NCBI RefSeq assembly: GCF_026016445.1
Contig: NZ_CP096147.1
Coordinates: forward strand, 126,501 to 190,500
Source of the DNA: Cognatishimia activa
GTDB taxonomy: Bacteria > Pseudomonadota > Alphaproteobacteria > Rhodobacterales > Rhodobacteraceae
DNA: 64,000 bases
Reading direction: 5' to 3'
Shown here: piece by piece, positions 10,306-19,777 of the stretch
How positions within the stretch are numbered: the first letter of the stretch is position 1
Layout of the letters: each line of letters opens with the position of its first letter
Notes under the pieces: model-generated
The model's database searches: none
Told to the model about the DNA's origin: nothing
What the model saw: the letters and a program-made list of their open reading frames with translations, nothing else
Translations under genes and position numbers: made by a program

Positions 10306-12423
10306 ATGGCACGCGAATATACGCTTAATCACTACCGTAACTTCGGTATCATGGCGCACATCGATGCGGGTAAAACAACCTGTTCCGAGCGCATCCTGTA
10401 CTACACAGGTAAGTCCCACAACATCGGCGAAGTGCACGATGGTGCGGCGACCATGGACTGGATGGAGCAGGAACAGGAACGTGGTATCACCATCACTTCC
10501 GCTGCGACCACCACTTTCTGGGAGCGCACAGAGGACGGCCAAACAGCCGACACTCCTAAGCACCGTCTGAACATCATCGACACTCCAGGCCACGTTGACT
10601 TCACCATCGAAGTTGAGCGTTCCCTGGCGGTTCTCGATGGCGCGGTTTGTGTTCTTGACGCAAACGCAGGTGTTGAGCCTCAGACTGAAACCGTTTGGCG
10701 TCAGGCTGACCGCTACTCCGTTCCACGTATCGTGTTCGTTAACAAAATGGACAAGATCGGCGCGGACTTCTTCAACTGCGTTAACATGATCGAAGACCGT
10801 ACAGGGGCACGTGCTGTACCTGTTGGTATTCCGATCGGTGCAGAAACCGAGCTGGAAGGCCTGGTTGACCTCGTGACCATGAAAGAATGGGTCTACGAAG
10901 GCGAAGACCTTGGCGCATCTTGGGACAAACGTGACATCCGCCCTGAACTTCAGGACATGGCGAATGAGTGGCGTGAAAAGATGATCGAGACTGCTGTTGA
11001 GCAGGACGAAGAAGCAATGGAAGCGTATCTGGAAGGCGAAGAGCCATCCGTAGAAAAGCTGCGTGAGCTTCTGCGCAAAGGCACACTGGCTCTGGACTTC
11101 GTTCCGGTTCTGGGTGGTTCCGCGTTCAAAAACAAAGGTGTTCAGCCGCTCTTGAACGCTGTGATCGACTATCTGCCGTCCCCACTGGACGTTGTTGATT
11201 ACATGGGCTTCAAACCAGGCGACGAAACAGAAACACGTGACATCGCCCGCCGCGCGGACGACGAAATGGCGTTCTCTGGTCTGGCGTTCAAAATCATGAA
11301 CGACCCGTTCGTTGGCTCCCTGACATTCACACGTATCTACTCTGGTACGCTGAACAAAGGCGACACCCTGCTGAACTCCACCAAAGGCCGCAAAGAGCGC
11401 ATCGGTCGTATGATGATGATGCACTCCAACAACCGTGAAGAAATCACCGAAGCATTTGCTGGTGACATCATCGCGCTGGCGGGTCTGAAAGACACTACAA
11501 CCGGTGACACACTTTGTGCTGTCAACGACCCTGTTGTTCTGGAAACCATGACCTTCCCAGATCCGGTGATCGAGATCGCGGTTGAGCCTAAGACAAAAGC
11601 TGACCAAGAGAAAATGTCTCAGGGTCTGCAGCGTCTGGCAGCAGAAGATCCATCCTTCCGTGTTGAGACTGACCTGGAATCCGGTCAGACCATCATGAAA
11701 GGCATGGGCGAACTGCACCTGGACATCCTGGTGGATCGTCTGAAGCGTGAATTCAAGGTTGAGGCGAACATCGGTGCACCGCAGGTGGCATACCGTGAAA
11801 CCATCGGCCACGAAGTCGAGCACACATACACCCACAAGAAACAGTCTGGTGGTTCTGGTCAGTATGGTGAAGTTAAACTCATCATCACACCAACTGAGCC
11901 AGGCGAGGGTTACTCCTTTGAATCTCGCATCGTTGGTGGTGCGGTTCCGAAGGAATACATCCCAGGTGTTGAAAAAGGCATCCAGTCTGTCATGGATAGC
12001 GGCCCTCTGGCTGGCTTCCCAGTGATCGACTTCAAGGTTGCTCTGATCGACGGTAAGTTCCACGACGTTGACTCTTCCGTTCTGGCCTTCGAAATCGCAT
12101 CCCGTATGGCAATGCGTGAAGGTATGAGACTGGCGGGTGCGAAACTGCTGGAACCAATGATGAAGGTCGAAGTTATCACTCCTGAGGAGTATACCGGCGG
12201 CATCATCGGCGACCTGACATCCCGTCGTGGTCAAGTGTCTGGTCAGGAACCACGTGGTAACGCGGTTGCGATCGACGCATTTGTGCCTCTGGCGAACATG
12301 TTCGGCTACATCAACACCCTGCGTTCGATGTCTTCTGGCCGCGCGCAGTTCACTATGCAGTTTGACCACTACGACCCAGTGCCAAACAACATCTCTGAAG
12401 AAATTCAGGCGAAATACGCTTAA
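10306..12423 (+). CDS. fusA: Elongation factor G
   Basis: A 705-residue translocase GTPase. The P-loop AHIDAGKTT is at residues 17-25, switch [18 protein letters not shown] follows, and [10 protein letters not shown] is the G4 motif. Domains II to V continue to the C-terminal [18 protein letters not shown]. One AGA arginine codon occurs at codon 608 in a gene that otherwise uses CGT/CGC. ATG 10306 is preceded by AAAAGG. The gene is 21 nt after rpsG and 79 nt before tuf; the fusA-tuf gap holds two palindromes of the dispersed repeat family. Confidence 0.98.
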   Translation: MAREYTLNHYRNFGIMAHIDAGKTTCSERILYYTGKSHNIGEVHDGAATMDWMEQEQERGITITSAATTTFWERTEDGQTADTPKHRLNIIDTPGHVDFTIEVERSLAVLDGAVCVLDANAGVEPQTETVWRQADRYSVPRIVFVNKMDKIGADFFNCVNMIEDRTGARAVPVGIPIGAETELEGLVDLVTMKEWVYEGEDLGASWDKRDIRPELQDMANEWREKMIETAVEQDEEAMEAYLEGEEPSVEKLRELLRKGTLALDFVPVLGGSAFKNKGVQPLLNAVIDYLPSPLDVVDYMGFKPGDETETRDIARRADDEMAFSGLAFKIMNDPFVGSLTFTRIYSGTLNKGDTLLNSTKGRKERIGRMMMMHSNNREEITEAFAGDIIALAGLKDTTTGDTLCAVNDPVVLETMTFPDPVIEIAVEPKTKADQEKMSQGLQRLAAEDPSFRVETDLESGQTIMKGMGELHLDILVDRLKREFKVEANIGAPQVAYRETIGHEVEHTYTHKKQSGGSGQYGEVKLIITPTEPGEGYSFESRIVGGAVPKEYIPGVEKGIQSVMDSGPLAGFPVIDFKVALIDGKFHDVDSSVLAFEIASRMAMREGMRLAGAKLLEPMMKVEVITPEEYTGGIIGDLTSRRGQVSGQEPRGNAVAIDAFVPLANMFGYINTLRSMSSGRAQFTMQFDHYDPVPNNISEEIQAKYA

Positions 12424-12430
12424 CGGGGGC

Positions 12431-12481
12431 GGCGGGGAAACCCGCCCTACCCACCCACTGTAGGCCGGGCGTCTGCCCGGC
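12431..12481. repeat. Pair of GTAG/CTAC-ended palindromes in the fusA-tuf gap
   Basis: Two hairpins face each other tail to tail. The first is GGCGGG-gaaa-CCCGCC followed by CTAC (12431-12450); the second is GTAG followed by GCCGGGC-gtct-GCCCGGC (12460-12481). The same end signature recurs at several other joints in this window. Their location inside the str operon means they are transcribed and may act as RNA hairpins. Confidence 0.75.
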
Positions 12482-12502
12482 ATCCCCAAATAGGAGGCCA
12501 TT

Positions 12503-13678
<1,176 letters not shown>

Positions 13679-13702
13679 TTCCTGACGTCGTCAGAAATTA
13701 TG

Positions 13703-13729
13703 AAAGGGCGTCCCTAGGGGCGCCCTTTT
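13703..13729 (+). terminator. Intrinsic terminator after tuf
   Basis: Stem AAAGGGCG (13703-13710) pairs with CGCCCTTT (13721-13728), with extra inner pairs, and runs into TTTTG. It ends the str operon. Confidence 0.88.
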
Positions 13730-13794
13730 GCTGTTGATACTCTAAGTTTGTTCAATTGATATTAGTCTGAATTTAAAACCCAATAGGATTTAAA

Positions 13795-14478
13795 GTGCAG
13801 TTTTTAGAATGGTCTGTCGTCGGACTGCGTTCTGCAAAGTATGAGCTGGTAAACGTCGAACGCGGTATAACTATCACAATTTTCCCAATGGTTCACATCG
13901 CGGAACAGGCGTTTTACGACGCGGTTTATACTGATGCGGCAGAACATGACCTTGTTATTTTAGAGGGGATTGGCTCCAAGGTCGCGACGCGAATTACGCG
14001 TTCCTACCGTTGGCTTAAACCTGAGAAGTTAGGCATGGTGGTGCAACCGAAATTTCCAAAAGGCAACGCTCAAACAATTCTCGGCGACCTGCCAGGTGAA
14101 GACTTTGATGCAATCTGGAACGAAGCACCGTTACGAACAAGAGTGCTATTGGAATTGGGCGCAGGGGTGCTAGGAATTTGGAAGCGATTGACCGCAAGAC
14201 GTTCGTCGATCGGGCGTAAGCTCAACTCAAATGATTTAAAAGACCGAGATTGGATAATGTCTTGGAATGAAGAGGTCGCAGCGGTTTTCAGTGCACTTAG
14301 CGAAACCCGAGATATGCACCTTCAAAAAACTATTTTTGAAGTTTTGGATGATGCAGAACCCATCCAGTCGATCGCTGTGATCTTTGGGGCGGCGCATATG
14401 GGGCCGCTTGTGCATTGTTTATCTAAAAATGGGTTTAATGTGTCTAGCAGTGATTGGTTGCTGGCCTTTAGTTCGTAG
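13795..14478 (+). CDS. TraB/GumN-like protein of unknown function
   Basis: A 227-residue protein starting at GTG 13795. The N-terminal region has FPMVHIAEQAFYDAV followed by HDLVILEGI, and the C-terminal region has VIFGAAHMGPLVHCLSKNGF. This pairing of an MVHI-type motif, an L-EG motif and a GA-H-G motif resembles the TraB/PrgY/GumN superfamily, where these conserved His, Glu and Gly residues are thought to form an active site. No signal peptide or membrane helix is obvious. The codon usage and lower GC differ clearly from tuf. It stands alone between two ribosomal units; the start lacks a strong ribosome binding site, so the exact first codon is uncertain. Confidence 0.6.
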   Translation: MQFLEWSVVGLRSAKYELVNVERGITITIFPMVHIAEQAFYDAVYTDAAEHDLVILEGIGSKVATRITRSYRWLKPEKLGMVVQPKFPKGNAQTILGDLPGEDFDAIWNEAPLRTRVLLELGAGVLGIWKRLTARRSSIGRKLNSNDLKDRDWIMSWNEEVAAVFSALSETRDMHLQKTIFEVLDDAEPIQSIAVIFGAAHMGPLVHCLSKNGFNVSSSDWLLAFSS

Positions 14479-14506
14479 ACCAAGTCGTAGTACGCGATAA
14501 GTACTC

Positions 14507-14667
14507 GCCCGGAACAAGGCGCGTAGCGCCGCCGGGCAGCGCCCGACCTCCCGCCGGGAGGGCGCTTTCGCAACCTCTCGCCATACGCATCGTCCGATCA
14601 AAAGCGGATAAATAAACTGCCCCACGAGAGTGGCTCGATGCCCACCCGAGGTCGGGCGCTGCCCGGC
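14507..14667. repeat. Long inverted repeat element with nested hairpins
   Basis: The 351-nt gap 14479-14829 is dominated by this structure. A 20-bp perfect inverted repeat has its arms at 14531-14550 and 14648-14667. Just left of it lie GCCCGG/CCGGGC and GGCGC/GCGCC pairs (14507-14537), and inside lies the CCTCCC-gcc-GGGAGG hairpin (14547-14561) extended by AGCGC/GCGCT. The 97-nt interior contains no convincing ORF. The rest of the gap (14668-14829) shows nothing recognisable except the approach to the next gene. Confidence 0.7.
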
Positions 14668-14829
14668 TTTGTTGAAGTGTTTTACGTCTGTATAGGCGGT
14701 TCGCGGGCTGCAAAATCTTTGACTTTGCGATCGACGAGAGCTCTGAAGCGTTTCACTCTAGGGTTGTGGCTTGTGTCGTGTTGATCGTGCCACTAGAAGT
14801 TCAACAACTAATTTTCGAACGAGGATACA

Positions 14830-15081
14830 ATGAACAAGTTTATTTTGGTCGCATTGCTGTTGGCCGCTACGTCTGTGCAGGCTGGCTCCAAAGACAACAT
14901 GCTAAACGTTTCTCATCACGGCGCGGAATTCAAAGGCAAAGCAGGACCAGGTTGGACCAACGAAGACCTGCAGAATAATGCGTTTGGAGCGCTATGCCCG
15001 AAGGGTACGCGAGTTACTAATTTGCAGATAACACGTAACAAAAAAGGTGTGGGCAAATTTACTGGAACTTGCGCAAAGTAA
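14830..15081 (+). CDS. Small secreted protein of unknown function
   Basis: An 83-residue protein with a clear Sec signal peptide: MNKF, a hydrophobic core of LVALLLAATSV, and an AxA-like VQA cleavage site after residue 18. The mature part is about 65 residues, basic and rich in Gly, Lys and Asn, with only two cysteines (C56 and C81) that could form a disulfide in the periplasm. I do not recognise a family. ATG 14830 has GAGGATACA upstream. It is a single gene between the inverted repeat and the S10 promoter. Confidence 0.6.
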   Translation: MNKFILVALLLAATSVQAGSKDNMLNVSHHGAEFKGKAGPGWTNEDLQNNAFGALCPKGTRVTNLQITRNKKGVGKFTGTCAK

Positions 15082-15127
15082 CCGGGAATTGAGGGTGAAT
15101 GGTGCGGGGTGATTTTCGGTTTCTTAA

Positions 15128-15150
15128 GTGCGTGAAATCACGCACCCTAC
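15128..15150. repeat. CTAC-ended palindrome upstream of the S10 operon
   Basis: GTGCGTG-aaat-CACGCAC followed by CCTAC. The arms match those of the pair at 19085-19158, so it is another copy of the dispersed element. Confidence 0.75.
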
Positions 15151-15222
15151 GTTTGCCTTCGTGGTTAACGCATTCCAACCCCATCGCACTCAACAAACGC
15201 AACTGTTTCGCAACAAAACCCC

Positions 15223-15251
15223 TTGCCAGCAAGGCGTTCTAGCCGTATATC
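15223..15251 (+). promoter_or_regulatory. Sigma70-like promoter of the S10 operon (rpsJ)
   Basis: -35 TTGCCA (15223-15228), 17-bp spacer, -10 TATATC (15246-15251). Transcription would start about 110 nt before rpsJ, leaving room for the leader hairpins at 15259-15299. Confidence 0.75.
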
Positions 15252-15276
15252 GCGCGAGTTCTCTTTAAGAACAGTG

Positions 15277-15299
15277 AGGCGGGGTGATTCCCGCCTTTT
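15277..15299 (+). promoter_or_regulatory. Possible attenuator hairpin in the S10 leader
   Basis: AGGCGGG-gtgatt-CCCGCCT followed by TTT then GGG lies between the promoter and rpsJ. A short GTTCT/AGAAC hairpin precedes it. The shape is that of a weak intrinsic terminator in the right place for attenuation, as known for the E. coli S10 leader controlled by L4; here this is inference only. Confidence 0.5.
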
Positions 15300-15368
15300 G
15301 GGTTCGATGAGGGTTTGCGGTGGTCGCAGGTCCTCCTCTCAACTCAGACGCCAATAAAGGCTGACGAA

Positions 15369-15677
15369 ATGCAAAGTCAAAACATTCGCATTCGGCTGAA
15401 GGCATTCGATTACCGCGTGCTGGATGCAAGCACTCAGGAAATCGTAAACACTGCAAAGCGCACCGGCGCTGACGTACGTGGCCCGATCCCACTGCCAAAC
15501 AAAATCGAGAAGTTCACCGTTCTGCGTGGTCCACACGTTGACAAGAAATCTCGTGACCAGTTCGAAATTCGTACGCACAAGCGTATGCTGGACATCGTTA
15601 ACCCAACCCCACAAACCGTGGACGCGCTGATGAAGCTCGACCTGGCGGCTGGCGTTGACGTTCAGATCTCAGTTTAA
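15369..15677 (+). CDS. rpsJ: 30S ribosomal protein uS10 (NusE)
   Basis: 102 residues, beginning [19 protein letters not shown] and ending with [12 protein letters not shown], typical for uS10. The protein sits in the 30S head and also acts as NusE in antitermination complexes. The frame is open upstream to 15315, but homology begins at ATG 15369, which has a modest AAAGG site. It heads the S10 operon and is followed by rplC after 11 nt. Confidence 0.97.
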   Translation: MQSQNIRIRLKAFDYRVLDASTQEIVNTAKRTGADVRGPIPLPNKIEKFTVLRGPHVDKKSRDQFEIRTHKRMLDIVNPTPQTVDALMKLDLAAGVDVQISV

Positions 15678-15688
15678 GGGGTTCTGAT

Positions 15689-16414
15689 ATGCGTTCCGGT
15701 ATTATCGCAAAAAAAGTGGGCATGACCCGCTTGTTCATGGAAGACGGCAAGCAGATCCCTGTGACCGTTCTTTCTCTCGACGGTCTGCAAGTTGTAGACC
15801 AGCGCACCAACGAGCGTGACGGCTACACAGCTGTTCAGCTGGGTGCAGGTTCCGCAAAAGCAAAGCGCACTTCCAAAGCCATGCGTGGTCACTTCGCAAA
15901 AGCGAAGGTTGAGCCTAAGCGCAAGGTTGCAGAATTCCGCGTTGACGAAGCAAACCTGATCGAAGTCGGTGCAGAGATCTCTGCAGAGCACTTCGTTGAC
16001 GGTCAGAAAGTTGACGTTGCGGGCACATCTATCGGTAAAGGTTTTGCCGGTGCGATGAAGCGCCACAACTTCGGCGGTCTGCGTGCCTCTCACGGTGTTT
16101 CCATCTCTCACCGTTCCCACGGTTCGACCGGTCAGTGTCAGAACCCAGGTCGCGTTTTCAAAGGTAAGAAAATGGCGGGTCACATGGGTGCGGTACGCGT
16201 GACCACACAAAACCTGGAAGTCGTCAAAACTGACGCGGACCGCGGTCTTGTGTTCATCAAAGGCGCCGTACCTGGCTCCAAAGGTGGCTGGGTCACAGTG
16301 AAAGACGCCGTGAAAAAGAAACTGCCTGAGAACGTTCCGTTCCCAGCGGCTCTGAAATCTGCAGCAACTGAAGCACCAGCTGAAGAAGCGCCTGCGGAAG
16401 GTGGTGAAGCATGA
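15689..16414 (+). CDS. rplC: 50S ribosomal protein uL3
   Basis: 241 residues, about 30 longer than E. coli L3 because of an Ala/Glu/Pro-rich C-terminal tail (residues ~222-241). [16 protein letters not shown] is the canonical N terminus, and the [10 protein letters not shown] loop that reaches towards the peptidyl transferase centre is intact. Q151 corresponds to the glutamine methylated by PrmB in E. coli. The gene overlaps rplD by 4 nt (ATGA at 16411-16414), indicating translational coupling. Confidence 0.97.
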   Translation: MRSGIIAKKVGMTRLFMEDGKQIPVTVLSLDGLQVVDQRTNERDGYTAVQLGAGSAKAKRTSKAMRGHFAKAKVEPKRKVAEFRVDEANLIEVGAEISAEHFVDGQKVDVAGTSIGKGFAGAMKRHNFGGLRASHGVSISHRSHGSTGQCQNPGRVFKGKKMAGHMGAVRVTTQNLEVVKTDADRGLVFIKGAVPGSKGGWVTVKDAVKKKLPENVPFPAALKSAATEAPAEEAPAEGGEA

Positions 16415-17028
16415 AACTAGACGTCATCAAACTGGACGGCGGCAAAGCGGGTTCCGTTGAGCTGTCTGAAGATCTGTTCGGTCTGGAACCGCGTGCGGAC
16501 ATCCTGCACCGTGTTGTTCGCTGGCAGCGTAACAACGCGCAGGCGGGTACTCACAAGGTTAAGACACGTTCTGAAACTTCTTACTCCACCAAAAAGATCT
16601 ATCGCCAAAAAGGCACCGGTGGCGCACGTCACGGTGACCGTAACGCGCCGATCTTCCGCGGTGGTGGCATCTACAAAGGCCCAGTTGTCCGTTCCCACGG
16701 CCACGACCTGCCTAAGAAGTTCCGCAAGCTTGGTCTGAAGCACGCCCTGTCCGCAAAAGCGAAAGCTGGCGAACTGGTTGTGATCGAAGACGCATCCGCA
16801 GAAGGCAAAACCGCTGCTCTGGCGAAACAGGTTGCAAACCTGGGCTGGAAACGCGCGCTTGTTATCGACGGTGCAGAAGCGAACGCAAACTTCAAACAAG
16901 CAGCTGCAAACATTGAAGGTCTGGATATCCTGCCAACAATGGGTGCAAACGTTTATGATATCCTGAAGCGTGACACTCTCGTGATCACCAAAGCGGGTAT
17001 CGAAGCACTGGAGGCTCGACTGAAATGA
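16411..17028 (+). CDS. rplD: 50S ribosomal protein uL4
   Basis: 205 residues. The central loop [26 protein letters not shown] extends into the exit tunnel, and this region is where macrolide-resistance changes occur in other bacteria; it reads as wild type. In E. coli L4 represses its own operon, which makes the leader hairpin at 15277 worth noting. It overlaps both neighbours by 4 nt (rplC at 16411-16414, rplW at 17025-17028). Confidence 0.97.
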   Translation: MKLDVIKLDGGKAGSVELSEDLFGLEPRADILHRVVRWQRNNAQAGTHKVKTRSETSYSTKKIYRQKGTGGARHGDRNAPIFRGGGIYKGPVVRSHGHDLPKKFRKLGLKHALSAKAKAGELVVIEDASAEGKTAALAKQVANLGWKRALVIDGAEANANFKQAAANIEGLDILPTMGANVYDILKRDTLVITKAGIEALEARLK

Positions 17029-17321
17029 GCGCGAAGGCAGAACACTACGATGTGATCCGCAAGCCGGTCATCACCGAGAAGGCCACCATGGCGTCCGAGA
17101 ATGGCGCAGTGGTTTTCGAAGTGGCAATCGACAGCAACAAACCTCAGATCAAAGAAGCTGTTGAGGCTCTGTTTGGTGTGAAGGTGAAAGCTGTGAACAC
17201 CACGATCACTAAAGGTAAAACCAAGCGTTTCCGTGGTACCATGGGTAAGCGCAAAGACGTTAAAAAAGCATATGTGACGCTCGAAGAGGGCAACACAATC
17301 GACGTCTCCACCGGTCTCTGA
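17025..17321 (+). CDS. rplW: 50S ribosomal protein uL23
   Basis: 98 residues. [15 protein letters not shown] at the N terminus and [18 protein letters not shown] in the middle are diagnostic. uL23 lies at the tunnel exit and is the docking site of trigger factor and the signal recognition particle. It is the last gene of this transcription unit; rplB, normally adjacent, is 3.3 kb downstream beyond four accessory genes. Confidence 0.97.
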   Translation: MSAKAEHYDVIRKPVITEKATMASENGAVVFEVAIDSNKPQIKEAVEALFGVKVKAVNTTITKGKTKRFRGTMGKRKDVKKAYVTLEEGNTIDVSTGL

Positions 17322-17345
17322 TTGGTGCGCTGGTAAACTTTACGG

Positions 17346-17377
17346 AAGCCCCTGCGAGAGCGGGGGCTTTTGTTTTT
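17346..17377 (+). terminator. Intrinsic terminator after rplW
   Basis: A 10-bp stem AAGCCCCTGC / GCGGGGGCTT with a GAGA loop is followed by TTGTTTTT. It splits the S10 operon. Confidence 0.92.
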
Positions 17378-17454
17378 CGAGCTTTGGACCAGATCGAATT
17401 TAGGTCGTCGCCATAAGGCCGCGTCGCTGAATACTAACACTAAGAAGCGGGCGC

Positions 17455-18489
17455 ATGTTTGACCTAAACGCTACACCATCCACTGACTCAGAATCTGTCT
17501 CCGCCCGGGAATGGGCCAAGATACTGATTAAATACCGCACTCCGAATTTCTCGCGCAGCATGTTTGAGCTTGTCGTCACGCTGCTGCCTTTCGTTGCGAT
17601 CTGGGCGGCAGCTTGGTGGGCCATGTCTGTCAGCTACTGGCTGAGTTTTGCCATGGCGTTGCTCAATGGTCCAATCCTCGTGCGGCTCTTTATTATCCAG
17701 CATGATTGCGGCCACCGGTCCTTTGTTGAGAACCGAGCCCTCGGCGATTGGATTGGCCGTCTGACTGGCGTGTTGACCGTGACGCCCTATGAGATGTGGC
17801 GCTACGCGCATGCGGTGCATCATAGCGGCTCCGGCAATTTGGACCGCCGTGGTCTGGGTGACATTCGCACGATGACGGTGCGCGAGTACAATGCAGCGGG
17901 CTGGATCGAGCAGCTTTACTACCGCATCTATCGCAACCCGATCATGACCTTCCTCATCGCCCCAGGGATTTTGTTTCTACTGGTGAACCGTTTGCCCTTT
18001 GGCTTTATGGATCAGCGTAAATTCTGGATCAGCGCCATGGGCAATAACCTTGGGATTCTGGCACTGCTTGGTCCGATCTATCTGGTTGGGGGCTGGGCGC
18101 CGATCCTGTTGATCTTCTTGCCGTCGACTGTTCTGGCCGCTTCGTTAGGCGTCTGGCTGTTTTACGTCCAGCACCAGTTTGAGCATACCCATTGGGAGAA
18201 CGAACCCGACTGGGACATGCATGAAGCCGCGCTGCATGGCAGCTCGCATTACCTGCTGCCGCCAGTTCTGCAGTGGCTCAGCGGCAATATCGGCATCCAT
18301 CACGTACATCACCTGAACAGCCGCATTCCGTTTTATCGATTGCCGGAAGTTCTGCGGGATCATGGGGATTTGGCCGTGGGTGCAGAGTTGACCATCCGGG
18401 AAAGCCTTGCGACGGCGAAGCTGCATCTGTGGGACGAGGAGGGCAAGCGGCTCTTGTCTTACAAAGAGGCGCGGGCTTTGGTGGGGTAA
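17455..18489 (+). CDS. Fatty acid desaturase, membrane di-iron type
   Basis: A 344-residue membrane desaturase. The three histidine boxes that hold the di-iron centre are HDCGH (H83-H87), HAVHH (H119-H123) and HHVHH (H282-H286), with hydrophobic helices between them. The pattern is that of acyl-lipid (DesA/omega-6-like) desaturases; the double-bond position is not predictable. The protein would act on membrane lipid acyl chains at the inner membrane. ATG 17455 follows AAGAAGCGGGCGC. The gene's stop codon lies inside a palindrome of the dispersed repeat family, and a second such palindrome with a T-run follows and probably terminates it. Confidence 0.87.
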   Translation: MFDLNATPSTDSESVSAREWAKILIKYRTPNFSRSMFELVVTLLPFVAIWAAAWWAMSVSYWLSFAMALLNGPILVRLFIIQHDCGHRSFVENRALGDWIGRLTGVLTVTPYEMWRYAHAVHHSGSGNLDRRGLGDIRTMTVREYNAAGWIEQLYYRIYRNPIMTFLIAPGILFLLVNRLPFGFMDQRKFWISAMGNNLGILALLGPIYLVGGWAPILLIFLPSTVLAASLGVWLFYVQHQFEHTHWENEPDWDMHEAALHGSSHYLLPPVLQWLSGNIGIHHVHHLNSRIPFYRLPEVLRDHGDLAVGAELTIRESLATAKLHLWDEEGKRLLSYKEARALVG

Positions 18490-18576
18490 AACCCCATCCT
18501 ACAAAAAGTTGGTAGGCCGGGCTTCAGCCCGGCTTTTTTATTGGCGGTGGTGGTGCCGGGCTGAAGCCCGGCCTAC
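18482..18576. repeat. Cluster of three GTAG/CTAC-ended palindromes
   Basis: TGGGGT-aaa-ACCCCA-TCCTAC (18482-18502) overlaps the desaturase stop. GTAG-GCCGGGC-ttca-GCCCGGC (18512-18533) is followed by seven T and should work as a terminator. GCCGGGC-tgaa-GCCCGGC-CTAC (18555-18576) is the exact reverse complement of the previous copy, 22 of 22 bases, with 21 nt between them. Confidence 0.85.
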
Positions 18577-18992
18577 GATGCCAAACATTTGTTGGCGATA
18601 TGGGCTTGTGTGGATGTAACGCCATCATGCGGTTCTAGCCAACGATGTGTTTTCCCATCTATGTAAAGGAATTCGACCCGAAATTGGCCGGTAATGCCGG
18701 CTTGTTTGCGACAGGGGGTAAGCTTCTCTGAGAATGCCCGGCGGCTCCCTTCGAAAGTGTATACAGGAACTTTTACGCGCAGTTTTTCTGCTGTGCTTTG
18801 GCTCTCGCCAGTAGAACCAGCAGGTCTCGTTAAGTTTGGTGCTAGGGGATTTGTATCGTTTGGTAGCGGTGTATAGCCGCCGCGTTCCCCACTGAGGTAA
18901 GCGTCAAACCCAATGGGTCTGCTGTTTTCGATGGCAGGCGGGACGCATCCGGCTAGGGTGGTGGCGACGAGGGCTGAGAGGAAAAGGCGCAT
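18573..18992 (-). CDS. Small lipoprotein of unknown function
   Basis: About 139 residues starting at ATG 18992: MRLFLSALVATTLAGC is a type II signal peptide with an LAGC lipobox, so the mature protein would be lipid-anchored. The frame is open upstream to 19103, but that extension would bury the signal peptide. The body contains two further cysteines (LTPCRKQ and ANKC) and a basic, mixed sequence that I do not recognise; GQFRVEFLYIDGKTHRW recalls the way small periplasmic domains end but gives no family. The 3' end touches the palindrome at 18555-18576. Confidence 0.6.
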   Translation of the reverse strand: MRLFLSALVATTLAGCVPPAIENSRPIGFDAYLSGERGGYTPLPNDTNPLAPNLTRPAGSTGESQSTAEKLRVKVPVYTFEGSRRAFSEKLTPCRKQAGITGQFRVEFLYIDGKTHRWLEPHDGVTSTQAHIANKCLAS

Positions 18993-19084
18993 GGTCAAAA
19001 TCCGAAGGTTTGAAATTTCTTGGATTGGGTTTGGCCGCTCTATGTGGAGAATTTGAGCGAAGAATTTGTTGATTTGGAGACAGG

Positions 19085-19158
19085 GTAGGGTGCGTGATTT
19101 CACGCACCGGTATTGCGTTTGGCTTGGGCGGAGCGGTGCGTGTGAACACGCACCCTAC
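19085..19158. repeat. Head-to-head pair of GTAG/CTAC-ended palindromes
   Basis: GTAG-GGTGCGTG-attt-CACGCACC (19085-19108) and GGTGCGTG-tgaa-CACGCACC-CTAC (19135-19158) form a larger inverted repeat 26 nt apart. The stems are identical to each other and to the copy at 15128. Confidence 0.85.
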
Positions 19159-19231
19159 GGATTGAAATTATCCAACGGTCGCGCCTTTTTTTGCGCATGT
19201 TGGTGGAAGCTTAGGTTCAGGGTGGCACCCC

Positions 19232-19580
19232 ATGTCACACCCGATTTTCAAAAATGAACTTTGCCAGCATCTATCCGCACAACGTAAGCAAAGTCGAAAA
19301 GATAGATCGCAGCAAAGCGCAACTGGATGAAATCATTGCGTGGCTGACGGGATATGATGCGACAGGACTTGAAAAGGCTCTGTATGATGAGCGGGACTTT
19401 GAGGCGTTCTTTGCTGAACCGTCGCAGATGAACCGGAAGCGAGACTTGATCAAAGAGGCGGTCTGCGGTGTGCGGGATATGGAGATTGAAGACCCGTTGA
19501 TGCGGGAAATCCGGAATTTAGATAGGCTGTTGGATGAGCTTGCCCTTGGAAAGAACTTTAATAACATTTTGCGAGGGTAA
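19232..19580 (+). pseudogene. DUF2200 family protein with an N-terminal frameshift
   Basis: The body from ATG 19254 encodes 108 residues of a DUF2200 protein (FASIYPHNVSKVE, DEIIAWLTGYD, FFAEPSQMN, VCGVRDMEIEDPLMREIRNLDRLLDELA). Family members usually begin with a short MxHxIFKM segment, and exactly such a start, MSHPIFK, is encoded from ATG 19232 but in another frame. One extra A in the AAAAA run at 19250-19254 separates the two. Either this is a true or sequencing +1 slip, or translation restarts at 19254 and yields a protein only eight residues short. Function of the family is unknown. Lack of a good ribosome binding site before 19254 favours a disrupted reading frame. Confidence 0.65.
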
Positions 19581-19777
19581 GGCGCGATAGCAGCTCTCTA
19601 ATCTAGTTAGAGGCAACGTTACTCGATGTCTAATGTGCTGCGCCTGACAACCGGCTGCAGTCAGGCGTCTTGCGATGAGGGCTGTCTCGATCGGAAATGT
19701 AAGTACTTCTAGTAACTTCTCAGATTGTTGTTAAAAACGGTCAAATTATCAAAAAAGAAATATGACAGGCCAAGTAC

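Noticed and set aside
14479..14829. tRNA or attachment-site remnant in the structured region before the small secreted protein.
   Set aside because: No cloverleaf, anticodon arm or T-loop sequence could be drawn; the structure is explained by the inverted repeat and nested hairpins.
19085..19158. CRISPR-like repeat array, because GGTGCGTG/CACGCACC recurs.
   Set aside because: Only two copies in inverted orientation with a 26-nt spacing, no direct repeats of constant length and no cas genes nearby; it is a REP-type pair.
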